From positions 496,001-560,000 of the forward strand of contig NZ_RCWZ01000005.1 in the NCBI RefSeq assembly GCF_003675385.1: 64,000 nt of DNA, in the 5' to 3' direction. A model generated the notes under the pieces. That model did not search any database. It was not told the DNA's origin and saw only the letters and a program-made list of their open reading frames with translations. Each line of letters opens with the position of its first letter. The stretch's first letter is position 1. Source of the stretch: Mucilaginibacter kameinonensis (GTDB lineage: Bacteria > Bacteroidota > Bacteroidia > Sphingobacteriales > Sphingobacteriaceae). Made by a program: the position numbers and the translations under genes. Shown here piece after piece: positions 54,877-62,857 of the stretch.

Positions 54877-55935
54877 ATGAACACTATTCTAAGCGATAAT
54901 TACTCGGTTTATTTTAACAATAGCCTTGATGAGTTAGTTGATTTTATTAAAAAAGGCAACTACTCCAAATTTTTTATTTTAACCGACGAAAATACAGGCG
55001 AGCACTGCCTGCCACTATTAACAAGCAAACTTACCGGCTTTAATAATTACGACCTGATAGAGATCACATCTGGTGAAGAAAGCAAGAATATTGATTTTTG
55101 TGTTGGTGTTTGGAAAATGCTGATTGATTTTGGTGCCGACCGTAAAAGCCTGATGATCAATTTAGGCGGAGGTGTTATTACAGATATGGGCGGTTTTGCT
55201 GCATCTACCTATAAAAGAGGGATAGATTTTGTACAGGTGCCCACTACCCTGCTTTCGCAGGTTGACGCATCGGTTGGTGGCAAAACAGGTATTGATGTTG
55301 ATGGTATCAAAAACATCATCGGTACATTTACTATGCCCAAAGCTGTTTTTATCGCCCATGAGTTTTTACAAAGCCTTCCGGCACGACAAATCCTTTCAGG
55401 TCTTGCCGAAATGCTTAAACACGGTTTAATTGTTGACGCTGCCTATTGGAATAATCTAAAAAACAGCGATCTCAAAAATCCATCAGTTGAGCTTGTTCAT
55501 CGTTCGGTAGAGATTAAGAATGAGATTACTATCGAGGACCCGCATGAGAAAGGTATCCGTAAGGCACTTAACTTTGGGCATACTATAGGGCACGCCGTTG
55601 AAACTTACTCTTTATTGCATGATAAGGATAGTCTATCGCACGGCGAAGCTGTAGCTATAGGCATGATCTGTGAATCATACCTTGCTCATAAAAAGACGGG
55701 ATTGACTTCAGACGAACTTCATGAAATTGTTAAGGTATTAACCGATCTTTACCCTAAATACACTATTAAAGAAGAAAACTTTAACGAGTTACTCCTTAAT
55801 ATGAAAAAGGACAAAAAGAACGTAGGCGACGAGATTAATTGCACCTTACTGACACGCATAGGCCAGTTTAGTATTGATAATGTTTGCACTGCTGACGAAC
55901 TTTGTGAAAGTTTGAGATATTACATTAACCTGTAA
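54877..55935 (+). CDS. aroB: 3-dehydroquinate synthase
   Basis: 352 residues. NAD-binding segment LGGGVITDMGGFAASTYKRG near 95-115, VPTTLLSQVDASVGGKTGID, catalytic and zinc ligands in SGLAEMLKHGLI, LNFGHTIGHAVE and LSHGEAVAIGM. It makes 3-dehydroquinate from DAHP, step two of the shikimate pathway, in the cytosol. It is the second gene of an operon with the S4 gene (2-base gap) and a desaturase-like gene (1-base gap). The remaining shikimate genes here start 2 kb further on. Confidence 0.96.
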   Translation: MNTILSDNYSVYFNNSLDELVDFIKKGNYSKFFILTDENTGEHCLPLLTSKLTGFNNYDLIEITSGEESKNIDFCVGVWKMLIDFGADRKSLMINLGGGVITDMGGFAASTYKRGIDFVQVPTTLLSQVDASVGGKTGIDVDGIKNIIGTFTMPKAVFIAHEFLQSLPARQILSGLAEMLKHGLIVDAAYWNNLKNSDLKNPSVELVHRSVEIKNEITIEDPHEKGIRKALNFGHTIGHAVETYSLLHDKDSLSHGEAVAIGMICESYLAHKKTGLTSDELHEIVKVLTDLYPKYTIKEENFNELLLNMKKDKKNVGDEINCTLLTRIGQFSIDNVCTADELCESLRYYINL

Positions 55936-55936
55936 C

Positions 55937-56863
55937 ATGTTGCAACATTTAGATCCGCGTAACCAGGCGGCCCTCGTGCTAATGGGCTTATTAGTTGTTT
56001 TAACCCTGGTTGAGATGGCCTTAAGCTATTGGGAAGATCGCAAATATTATGAAACACGCGATACGCTTACCAATATTTATCTTACATCGCTGGCTGTGGT
56101 TACTAACCTTTGTGTTAAGGTATTTACTTTTTTTATACTTGATTATACCTATCATCACTACAGGCTTTTTCAAATCGAGAACATTTTTTGGTATTGGTTT
56201 GTGCTGGTGGTAGTTCAGGACTTTTTATATTGGGTGCTGCATTATACTGGGCATTACTGTCGCATGTTTTGGGCTATGCACGTTACCCATCACTCGTCCG
56301 AGCATTTCAACTTTACCACCGGCTTTCGCTCAACAGTGTTTGAACCACTTTACAGGGTATTCTTTTACCTGCCACTGGCTGTAATGGGGTTTACTGCTTT
56401 GGATATTTTGTACGCTTACTTAATAACACAGCTGTACGGCAACCTGGTACATACTCAATATAAGATTCCTTTGCCCAAATGGTACGGATGGATCTTCGTA
56501 ACACCAGCACATCACCGCGTACATCATGCTTCCAATATTCCATATCTTGATAAAAATATGGGCATGGTATTTATTATATGGGACAGGATATTTGGTACGT
56601 TCCGTGACGAAGACTTACCTGAACCGGTTAAATACGGCTTAACCAAACAACCTGAGGATATGGGCCCGGTGAATGTATTGTTTCACGAATGGAAAGCACT
56701 CCTGCATGATGTAAAGAATGCCCCCGATCTTAAATCAAAAATAGGATACTTTATTCATCCACCCGGATGGAGCCACGACGGCAGCACTCAAACTGCACGT
56801 GTATTGCAACGAGAATATAAAGAAATGGAAGAGGCACATAAAAAGCACGAAACTGCAGCCTGA
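55937..56863 (+). CDS. sterol desaturase/fatty acid hydroxylase family membrane protein
   Basis: 308 residues with several membrane segments (ALVLMGLLVVLTLVEMAL, DFLYWVLHYTGHYC). The three histidine clusters of the di-iron superfamily are present: HYTGH, HVTHH, and HHRVHH (PAHHRVHHASN). Members hydroxylate or desaturate lipids. Only 1 base separates it from aroB, so it is translated from the same message, though no metabolic link is evident. Confidence 0.9.
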   Translation: MLQHLDPRNQAALVLMGLLVVLTLVEMALSYWEDRKYYETRDTLTNIYLTSLAVVTNLCVKVFTFFILDYTYHHYRLFQIENIFWYWFVLVVVQDFLYWVLHYTGHYCRMFWAMHVTHHSSEHFNFTTGFRSTVFEPLYRVFFYLPLAVMGFTALDILYAYLITQLYGNLVHTQYKIPLPKWYGWIFVTPAHHRVHHASNIPYLDKNMGMVFIIWDRIFGTFRDEDLPEPVKYGLTKQPEDMGPVNVLFHEWKALLHDVKNAPDLKSKIGYFIHPPGWSHDGSTQTARVLQREYKEMEEAHKKHETAA

Positions 56864-56904
56864 CAATATTATATTTGGCGTGGCATTTTGTGCCGCACTA
56901 AACC

Positions 56905-57762
56905 ATGTTACAATTAATATCCAAACTTCAGCACAATACTTACGAAAAGGGTGAATTTTCTGACGAACAGCCCCGTGATTTAGATGAAGCAATTCAGATT
57001 ATAAAAAACTTCCCGTGGGATGCCGAAAGAGCGCTAACTGATATTCAATTAACCGGACCTTCTGTCACCATTCAGGACGGCGACCTAAATTACCTTAAAC
57101 TTGGACTCTATTTTAATGGTAAATTCTGTGTTTACTACCTCGACAAGGCAAATCATTTATATGAGTACCACGCAAAAAATATCGATGAAGCCTGCAATTT
57201 AGTTACAGACTTTTTTAATCAGACGAGCGATTTAAATTTATTTGAAAAACACTTCTTTAATATTGGCAACAAACCTCATTTTATAACCAATGATTTTATA
57301 TATTGGTTTAACTCCGTCAAAATATTCGCAATTGGGTTAGTGATTTCAGTTTACTTTTTATTTGTATTAAGCATCCTGTTTTTTACCTCTATTGGAAAAG
57401 AGAAAACTATGCCTGTGGGTGCAATTCTAACGCTGGTGATAGCGTTGGGGATATTGATCGGTTATATTACCACAAAAACTATGAGAGGGAGGCATCAATA
57501 TTTACAGTTATCAAAAGGAAAAAGCCAATTCTCATACGGATACGACGAACAGCATATTATGGTATATGATAAAACCGATATAACCGAAATCTCATACACT
57601 CTTGGCAGTAAAGGATCAGTAGGCAAAATAAAAATAATGTTTAAGAATGGTGAATTTATTCAACCCACTAATTTACTTGATGGAATGACGTTGCTCGAAA
57701 AATTCCCCAAAACGCCTAAAACTGTCACTAACCAGAGGTTTGCTTCTTTTAGCAGTAGGTAA
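56905..57762 (+). CDS. hypothetical membrane protein with two TM segments
   Basis: 285 residues. About 130 soluble residues precede two membrane segments (IFAIGLVISVYFLFVLSILF near 140, GAILTLVIALGILIGYI near 175). The C-terminal 90 residues look beta-rich (YGYDEQHIMVYDKTDITEIS, GSVGKIKIMFKNGE). I do not recognise the family. It lies 41 bases after the desaturase gene and may end that operon. Confidence 0.7.
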   Translation: MLQLISKLQHNTYEKGEFSDEQPRDLDEAIQIIKNFPWDAERALTDIQLTGPSVTIQDGDLNYLKLGLYFNGKFCVYYLDKANHLYEYHAKNIDEACNLVTDFFNQTSDLNLFEKHFFNIGNKPHFITNDFIYWFNSVKIFAIGLVISVYFLFVLSILFFTSIGKEKTMPVGAILTLVIALGILIGYITTKTMRGRHQYLQLSKGKSQFSYGYDEQHIMVYDKTDITEISYTLGSKGSVGKIKIMFKNGEFIQPTNLLDGMTLLEKFPKTPKTVTNQRFASFSSR

Positions 57763-57828
57763 AAATGGCTTTGTCACCAAATTTAATTTGGTTGTCTATT
57801 CTTTTTTAACAAAAAATAAAATTTTCTA

Positions 57829-57858
57829 TTGACAAACTCTTTTTTTACCGTACATTTA
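57829..57858 (+). promoter_or_regulatory. promoter of the pheA leader
   Basis: TTG at 57829-57831 (within TTGACA) and TACATTTA at 57851-57858, separated by 19 bases, match the Bacteroidota -33/-7 pattern (TAnnTTTG) with one mismatch. Transcription would start near 57865, about 15 bases before the leader ATG. Confidence 0.6.
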
Positions 57859-57879
57859 CGTCGTAATAAAAAACAACAA

Positions 57880-57945
57880 ATGAAATTAACAGGTGCATAC
57901 TTTTTTGGTTACTACTTTTACTTTACCAGTGAGAGCCGGGACTAA
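57880..57945 (+). CDS. aromatic leader peptide (Tyr/Phe) of the pheA attenuator
   Basis: A 21-codon frame from ATG 57880 to TAA 57943-57945. Residues 7-15 read YFFGYYFYF: four Tyr (all TAC) and four Phe (all TTT) in nine codons. It starts with MKLTGA and ends with SESRD. The stop codon overlaps the first strand of the antiterminator. There is no Shine-Dalgarno site, only an A-rich stretch before the ATG, as usual in this phylum. Its probable purpose is to let a ribosome stall when Tyr-tRNA or Phe-tRNA is scarce. Confidence 0.85.
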   Translation: MKLTGAYFFGYYFYFTSESRD

Positions 57946-58007
57946 TATGTACTAAACAAAACATATAAAAAACACAAAAAGTCCCGGCCAAAAAGCCGGG
58001 ACTTTTT
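57934..58007 (+). promoter_or_regulatory. transcription attenuator: antiterminator and terminator of pheA
   Basis: Terminator: AGTCCCGGC (57980-57988), loop CAAAA, AGCCGGGACT with TTTTT (57994-58007). Antiterminator: an exact earlier copy of the 3' strand, AGCCGGGACT (57934-57943), can pair with the same AGTCCCGGC. Between them ATATGT (57945-57950) and ACATAT (57961-57966) can form a small helper stem. Strand 57934-57943 overlaps the last leader codons and stop, so a ribosome that finishes the peptide masks it and the terminator forms. One stalled at Tyr/Phe codons leaves it free, the antiterminator forms, and pheA is read. Confidence 0.85.
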
Positions 58008-58023
58008 GCTTTAACAGGGGTTT

Positions 58024-58932
58024 ATGAAAATAGAAAGACCAAAAGTTGCAATCCAGGGGATCAGGGCTTCTTTTCACGAAGAAGCCGCGATAAGGTATTT
58101 CGGTGAAAACATCGAAACCATTGAGTGTAACTCTTTTAAGCAAACATTTGAAAGCTTAAAGAAACGTGAAGCTGATTATGTGGTGATGGCTATCGAAAAC
58201 AGCATTGCCGGCAGTATCCTGCCAAACTATACCCTGCTGCTTGATTATGGCTTTCCGGTTGTGGGCGAAATTTATCTGCCAATCCAACTGCACCTGATGG
58301 CTTTGCCGGGCGTAAAGTTTGAGGATATTAAATATGTAACCTCCCACCCCATCGCTTTGCGCCAGTGTGTTGATTTCTTTGACGAATATCCACACCTGAA
58401 AATTGTGGAAAGCAGTGATACTGCTGCCTGTGCTAAACGCATCAGGGATGAACAACTAACCGATACTGTTGCTGTTGCCAATGCTTTGGCGGCCCAGCTT
58501 TATGGGCTGGACGTACTGGAGCGCCGTATCGAATCAAACAAAAGAAACTTTACCCGTTTCCTGATCATGACTCAGCATGATAACGTTGAGAAAAAGCCCG
58601 CCAACAAAGCATCATTATGCTTCCAGGTAAGCAACAAGGTTGGCGCATTGGCCAAAGTGCTCAATATTTTTGCCGAAGAAGGTGTAAACATGAGCAAAAT
58701 TCAGTCGATGCCGATTTTGGGTAAACGTAACGAGTATAATTTCTATGTAGATATTGAATGGGACGAGCAAAAACAATATGATACTTCGATAAGACAGATC
58801 CTGAAGTATACCCATAATTTCAATATCCTTGGCGAGTACGAAAGGCATGATGATGAACCGTCGTCTACGCCAAAGCCGCACCGCGCCGAACGCAGCATCC
58901 GCAAGTATATCAACATCAGACGCAATGCATAA
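58024..58932 (+). CDS. pheA: prephenate dehydratase
   Basis: 302 residues. The catalytic PDT domain has IQGIRASFHEEAAIRYFG at the start, ADYVVMAIENSIAGSI with the substrate-binding Asn-Ser, and the ESNKRNFTRFLIM motif (T-R-F) near 175. The C-terminal ACT domain starts at KASLCFQVSNKVGALAKVL and includes the ESR-like region replaced by SKIQSMP; it should bind phenylalanine for feedback inhibition. It converts prephenate to phenylpyruvate. There is no fused chorismate mutase; that activity is in the next gene. It is under the Tyr/Phe leader attenuator ending 16 bases before its ATG. Confidence 0.95.
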   Translation: MKIERPKVAIQGIRASFHEEAAIRYFGENIETIECNSFKQTFESLKKREADYVVMAIENSIAGSILPNYTLLLDYGFPVVGEIYLPIQLHLMALPGVKFEDIKYVTSHPIALRQCVDFFDEYPHLKIVESSDTAACAKRIRDEQLTDTVAVANALAAQLYGLDVLERRIESNKRNFTRFLIMTQHDNVEKKPANKASLCFQVSNKVGALAKVLNIFAEEGVNMSKIQSMPILGKRNEYNFYVDIEWDEQKQYDTSIRQILKYTHNFNILGEYERHDDEPSSTPKPHRAERSIRKYINIRRNA

Positions 58933-59026
58933 GCTAAAGGCGCTATCAAACAGAAACCAAAAAAACTAACATAATTTAAATTATCAACTAACAATCCCGG
59001 CTATCACCGGACAAACAAAAAACAAG

Positions 59027-60157
59027 ATGAAACTAAATTTAAACATACAGCCGCTTAGTACCTGGATTAAAACAGGTAAGGAACCTCTGGTAATTTCAGG
59101 CCCTTGCAGCGCTGAAACCGAAGAGCAATTAGTAGCCACAGCACATTTATTAGCCCAAACAGGTAAAATTTCAGCACTGCGTGCAGGTATCTGGAAACCA
59201 CGTACCCGCCCGGGTGAGTTTGAAGGTATTGGCAGCATTGGTTTGGAATGGTTAAAACGCGCCAAAGAAGAAACCGGCTTGCCAACCGCTGTTGAGGTTG
59301 CTACCGCTAAACACGTTGAAGAAGCCCTTGCAGCAGGCGTTGATATCCTTTGGGTAGGTGCACGTTCAACTGCTAACCCTTTCACCGTTCAGGAAATTGC
59401 TGATGCATTAAAAGGTGTTGACGTACCGGTAATGGTTAAAAACCCTGTAAATCCTGATCTTTCATTATGGGTTGGTGCTTTAGAGCGCATAAATAATGCA
59501 GGTATCACTAAACTGGCTGCTATTCACCGCGGTTTCTCATCTTACGAAAAATCAGCTTTCCGTAACGAACCAATGTGGGATGTTGCTATCAGCTTAAAAA
59601 CATTAGCTCCTGAGTTACCTATCATCAATGATCCAAGCCACATCACCGGTAATCGTGATTTGATTGGTTACGTTTCACAAAAAGCGCTAGACCTTGATAT
59701 GCAAGGTTTAATGATCGAATCGCACATCGATCCGAGTGTAGCATGGACTGATGCTAAACAACAGGTTACTCCTGCTGCTCTTGCTGATATCATTGACCAT
59801 TTAACTTTACGCAAACCAGAAGTTAAAAACGCAGAAGTAAGCGACAAGCTGGCCGAACTACGTAACCAGATTGACAAAATCGACGACCTGGTAATTCAGA
59901 AAATTGCTGAACGTATGCAGATTGCTGAAAAAATCGGTCAGTACAAAAAAGATAACAACATTACCATTTTACAAGTTGGCCGTTGGGATGAGATCCTTCA
60001 AAAACGTACTACTTATGGTAAAGCTTTAAAACTGAGCGCCGAGTTCACTGAAAAATTGCTTGAACTGGTTCACAACGAATCTATCCGCAGGCAAACAGAC
60101 GTTATGAACGCTGATGCTGCTCAGGGTCAGGCTGCAGAAAAACTTACACACGCTTAA
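59027..60157 (+). CDS. bifunctional DAHP synthase (type I-beta) / chorismate mutase
   Basis: 376 residues. Residues about 20-265 are a DAHP synthase: ISGPCSAETEEQ, GIWKPRTRPGEFEG, VGARSTANPF, VMVKNPVNPD, IHRGFSSYEK, INDPSHITGNRD and ESHIDP. Residues about 275-360 are an AroQ-type chorismate mutase: LAELRNQIDKIDDLVIQKIAERM and KIGQYKKD. It joins the entry step of the shikimate pathway to the branch step toward Phe and Tyr, a fusion common in Bacteroidota. The CM part may sense prephenate for feedback. It follows pheA by 94 bases and should be under the same leader. Confidence 0.95.
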   Translation: MKLNLNIQPLSTWIKTGKEPLVISGPCSAETEEQLVATAHLLAQTGKISALRAGIWKPRTRPGEFEGIGSIGLEWLKRAKEETGLPTAVEVATAKHVEEALAAGVDILWVGARSTANPFTVQEIADALKGVDVPVMVKNPVNPDLSLWVGALERINNAGITKLAAIHRGFSSYEKSAFRNEPMWDVAISLKTLAPELPIINDPSHITGNRDLIGYVSQKALDLDMQGLMIESHIDPSVAWTDAKQQVTPAALADIIDHLTLRKPEVKNAEVSDKLAELRNQIDKIDDLVIQKIAERMQIAEKIGQYKKDNNITILQVGRWDEILQKRTTYGKALKLSAEFTEKLLELVHNESIRRQTDVMNADAAQGQAAEKLTHA

Positions 60158-60164
60158 TTTTATA

Positions 60165-61460
60165 ATGATGCAAAACATCATTCTTAAAAGAAACAACAAG
60201 ATTGTTAATGGTACGGTTAACCTCACCGGTTCAAAAAGTGAGTGTAACCGTGCCCTGATCATCGAAGCGCTTAGCGAAGGCAAAGTAAAGGTTGAAAATG
60301 TTTCAGACGCTGCTGATGCTGTTTTGTTGTCGGGAATTTTGAGGGGGAATCAGGAGGCTGTACCAGCAGATTCTGCAGCAAATAATTCCGAAATCGAAAA
60401 TTGCAAGTCCGAAATCGTTGATATCGGTCCTGCCGGCACTGCTATGCGTTTTCTGACGGCTTACTATGCTATTCAGGAAGATGAGGTGATCTTAACCGGT
60501 AGCAAACGCATGAAGGAACGACCAATAGGTATATTGGTTGATGCTTTACGGGTTTTAGGTGCTAATATTGATTACGAAGAAAATGACGGGTATCCTCCCA
60601 TCAAACTAAAAGGTGGCTTTAAACAGCAAACCGGCAAAATCAATATTAAAGGTAATATCAGCAGCCAATATATTACTGCCTTGCTACTTATTGCCGCCCG
60701 CTTACCTTTAGGTTTGGAGTTACATATTGAAGGAGAGTTAACATCTCGCCCTTACGTTGAAATGACTTTAACCATGCTTGAAACTTCTGGTATCAAGCAC
60801 ACATGGGAAGGCAATGTTATTGCAATTTCAAATCAGGAATTTAAAACGACATCATTGTACGTTGAACCTGATTGGAGCGCCGCTTCATACTGGTATGCTA
60901 TCGCAGCCCTTGCTAACGAAGCCGAACTGTTTTTAACAGGCCTCACACCCTACAGCTTGCAGGGTGATAGCGTGATCACGGAGCTCATGGCCAACTTTGG
61001 TATTACTTCACAATTCAAGGATGGCGGTGTTCACTTGAAAAAAGAGAACAAACCGATTTCCCGCCGCGAATTTGATCTGAAAGAATGTCCGGATTTGGCA
61101 CAAACTGTAATTGTTGTTTGCGCCGCTTTAAATCACGAAGCTTCGTTCACCGGCTTGGAAACTTTAAAAATCAAGGAAACCGACCGCATCCTGGCCCTGC
61201 AAACAGAGCTGGCTAAAATGGGTGTTAAACTGATTGAAAAAGACGAGGTTTATACACTTGATTGCAGCGGAAAGTTTATTCCGGAGAATATCTTTATTAA
61301 CACATATCACGACCACCGTATGGCTATGGCCTTTGCGCCGCTCGCCCTCGTCCTCCCGCAAATGGAGTTTGAGAACGGACCGGTTGTTGACAAATCATAT
61401 CCAGCTTTCTGGAACGATCTGAAAAAGCAAGGATTTGAAGTGGAAGAAAAAGAAGCTTAA
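60165..61460 (+). CDS. aroA: 3-phosphoshikimate 1-carboxyvinyltransferase (EPSP synthase)
   Basis: About 431 residues from the ATG at 60165 (an adjacent ATG is at 60168). An upstream frame to 60114 overlaps the previous gene and is unconserved. Landmarks: TGSKSECNRALI near 18, GPAGTAMRFLTAYYA, KERPIGILVDALRVLGA, ISSQYITALLLIA, EPDWSAASYWYAIA, KETDRI, and HDHRMAMAFAPLAL. It joins shikimate-3-phosphate and PEP, the sixth pathway step. It starts 7 bases after the previous stop. Confidence 0.95.
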   Translation: MMQNIILKRNNKIVNGTVNLTGSKSECNRALIIEALSEGKVKVENVSDAADAVLLSGILRGNQEAVPADSAANNSEIENCKSEIVDIGPAGTAMRFLTAYYAIQEDEVILTGSKRMKERPIGILVDALRVLGANIDYEENDGYPPIKLKGGFKQQTGKINIKGNISSQYITALLLIAARLPLGLELHIEGELTSRPYVEMTLTMLETSGIKHTWEGNVIAISNQEFKTTSLYVEPDWSAASYWYAIAALANEAELFLTGLTPYSLQGDSVITELMANFGITSQFKDGGVHLKKENKPISRREFDLKECPDLAQTVIVVCAALNHEASFTGLETLKIKETDRILALQTELAKMGVKLIEKDEVYTLDCSGKFIPENIFINTYHDHRMAMAFAPLALVLPQMEFENGPVVDKSYPAFWNDLKKQGFEVEEKEA

Positions 61461-61497
61461 GGCAGAAAGCCGAAGGCTCGAAGCAAAATACTAAAGC

Positions 61498-61583
61498 CCG
61501 TCATTGCTACGAAGCAATTCCAATCAAGGGTTAAGACTTACGAAGTTTTAAAAACTTCGTAAGTCTATATTCTACAATGACGG
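61498..61583. repeat. MITE/REP-like palindromic element between aroA and aroC
   Basis: Terminal inverted repeats CCGTCATTG (61498-61506) and CAATGACGG (61575-61583) bound an 86-base unit. Inside it, AGACTTACGAAGTTTT (61534-61549) and AAAACTTCGTAAGTCT (61551-61566) form a perfect 16-bp hairpin around one base. Next to the left end, ATTGC/GCAAT forms a smaller stem. CGTCATTGC-type ends are known in dispersed intergenic repeats of this phylum. The T-rich hairpin could also terminate transcription and separate aroC from the operon. Confidence 0.75.
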
Positions 61584-61620
61584 TAATAAACAAACCAATT
61601 AAGGATATTCAGATATGGTT

Positions 61621-61653
61621 TCTCATATCTCATATCTAACATCTCATATCTAA
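61621..61653. repeat. short CTCATATCT repeats before aroC
   Basis: Three copies of CTCATATCT (61622-61630, 61629-61637 overlapping, 61643-61651) in 30 bases, ending 8 bases before the aroC ATG. The related AGATATGG lies at 61611. Function unknown; low-complexity slippage or a dispersed repeat are possible. Confidence 0.55.
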
Positions 61654-61658
61654 AAACT

Positions 61659-62753
61659 ATGGCAGGCAATTCATTTGGGCAATTATTCAGGATAACCACT
61701 TTTGGCGAATCACATGGCGAAGCCATCGGCGTAATTATTGACGGATGCCCGGCCGGTCTGGAAGTTGACCTTGATTATATTCAAGGCGAGCTGGATAAAC
61801 GCAAACCTGGTCAGTCAAAGATCACTACCCAGCGCAAAGAGAGCGATACGGTAAAAATCCTTTCAGGCACATTTGAAGGTAAAACCACCGGCACTCCTAT
61901 TGCTATGCTGATCCCCAATGAAGATCAGCGCTCAAAAGATTACAGCCATAACGTGGATGTTTTTCGCCCGTCACACGCCGACTATACTTATCAAACCAAA
62001 TACGGCATCCGCGATCACCGCGGCGGCGGTCGCTCGTCAGCCCGTGAAACTGCTGCCCGCGTTGCTGCAGGCGCATTAGCCAAACTGTTGCTTAAAACAC
62101 AGGGCATCGAAATTGTTGCGCACGTAAGCAGCGTAGGAAAGATCAACGCGCCTAACGTATCTATCAGCGATCCGCTTGAATTTATTGAGGAACGTGAAAA
62201 AAACATTGTACGCTGCGCAGATCCGGCAACAGCCGAAGAAATGATCGAATTCATTGATAGCGTACGTAAAGATGGCGATACCGTTGGCGGCAAAATCAGT
62301 TGTTACGTAAAAAACTGTCCTGTTGGCCTTGGAGAACCGGTATTTGACAAGCTGCATGCAGAATTAGGCAAGGCAATGCTGAGCATCAACGCCGTTCATG
62401 GCTTTGAATTTGGTTCAGGCTTTGAAGGCAGCGAAATGCGTGGGTCAGAACATAACGACATTTTTGTAAAATCGCATTTAGGTGATATTCAAACTATCAC
62501 CAATTTTTCGGGAGGTATCCAGGGCGGTATCAGCAATGGCATGCCTATTGAATTTAGGGTTGCCTTTAAACCGGTAGCTACTATCATGAAAAATCAGGCT
62601 ACAATTGATAGCGAGGGCAACGCTGCAGAAATATCAGGCAAAGGCCGTCATGATCCTTGCGTGGTACCGCGCGCTGTGCCTATTGTAGAAGCCATGGCAG
62701 CCCTTGTACTGGCCGACCATTGGCTCAGAAATAGGAACGCTCGTTTGATTTAA
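61659..62753 (+). CDS. aroC: chorismate synthase
   Basis: 364 residues with all family signatures: FGQLFRITTFGESHGEAIGV at the start, RPSHADYTYQTKYGIRDHRG, GGRSSARETAARVAAGALA, GSGFEGSEMRGSEHND, GGISNGMPIEFRVAFKP, and the C-terminal GRHDPCVVPRAVPIVEAM. It makes chorismate from EPSP with reduced FMN. It is 198 bases after aroA, separated by repeats, so it may be partly independent of the upstream operon. Confidence 0.96.
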   Translation: MAGNSFGQLFRITTFGESHGEAIGVIIDGCPAGLEVDLDYIQGELDKRKPGQSKITTQRKESDTVKILSGTFEGKTTGTPIAMLIPNEDQRSKDYSHNVDVFRPSHADYTYQTKYGIRDHRGGGRSSARETAARVAAGALAKLLLKTQGIEIVAHVSSVGKINAPNVSISDPLEFIEEREKNIVRCADPATAEEMIEFIDSVRKDGDTVGGKISCYVKNCPVGLGEPVFDKLHAELGKAMLSINAVHGFEFGSGFEGSEMRGSEHNDIFVKSHLGDIQTITNFSGGIQGGISNGMPIEFRVAFKPVATIMKNQATIDSEGNAAEISGKGRHDPCVVPRAVPIVEAMAALVLADHWLRNRNARLI

Positions 62754-62754
62754 T

Positions 62755-62850
62755 GATGTGCAAATATGCAGATGTGCAGATTAAGTATTAATTCGCACAT
62801 CTGTATTCATTTCATAATTTGCACATTTGCATATCCGCACATTTGCATAT
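62755..62850. repeat. tandem and inverted GCACATTTGCATAT repeat array
   Basis: GCACATTTGCATAT occurs exactly at 62821-62834 and again at 62837-62850. The left side holds the complementary kind (GTGCAAATATGCAGATGTGC, 62758-62777), and CAGATGTGC (62769-62777) pairs with GCACATCTG (62795-62803). The whole gap between aroC and the MFS gene is made of such units, so a folded RNA or a terminator is possible. Confidence 0.65.
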
Positions 62851-62857
62851 CATCCTC

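Noticed and set aside
57829..58023. T-box or amino-acid riboswitch upstream of pheA
   Set aside because: No T-box consensus (AGGGTGG type) or specifier stem is present; the Tyr/Phe leader ORF with alternative stems explains the region better.
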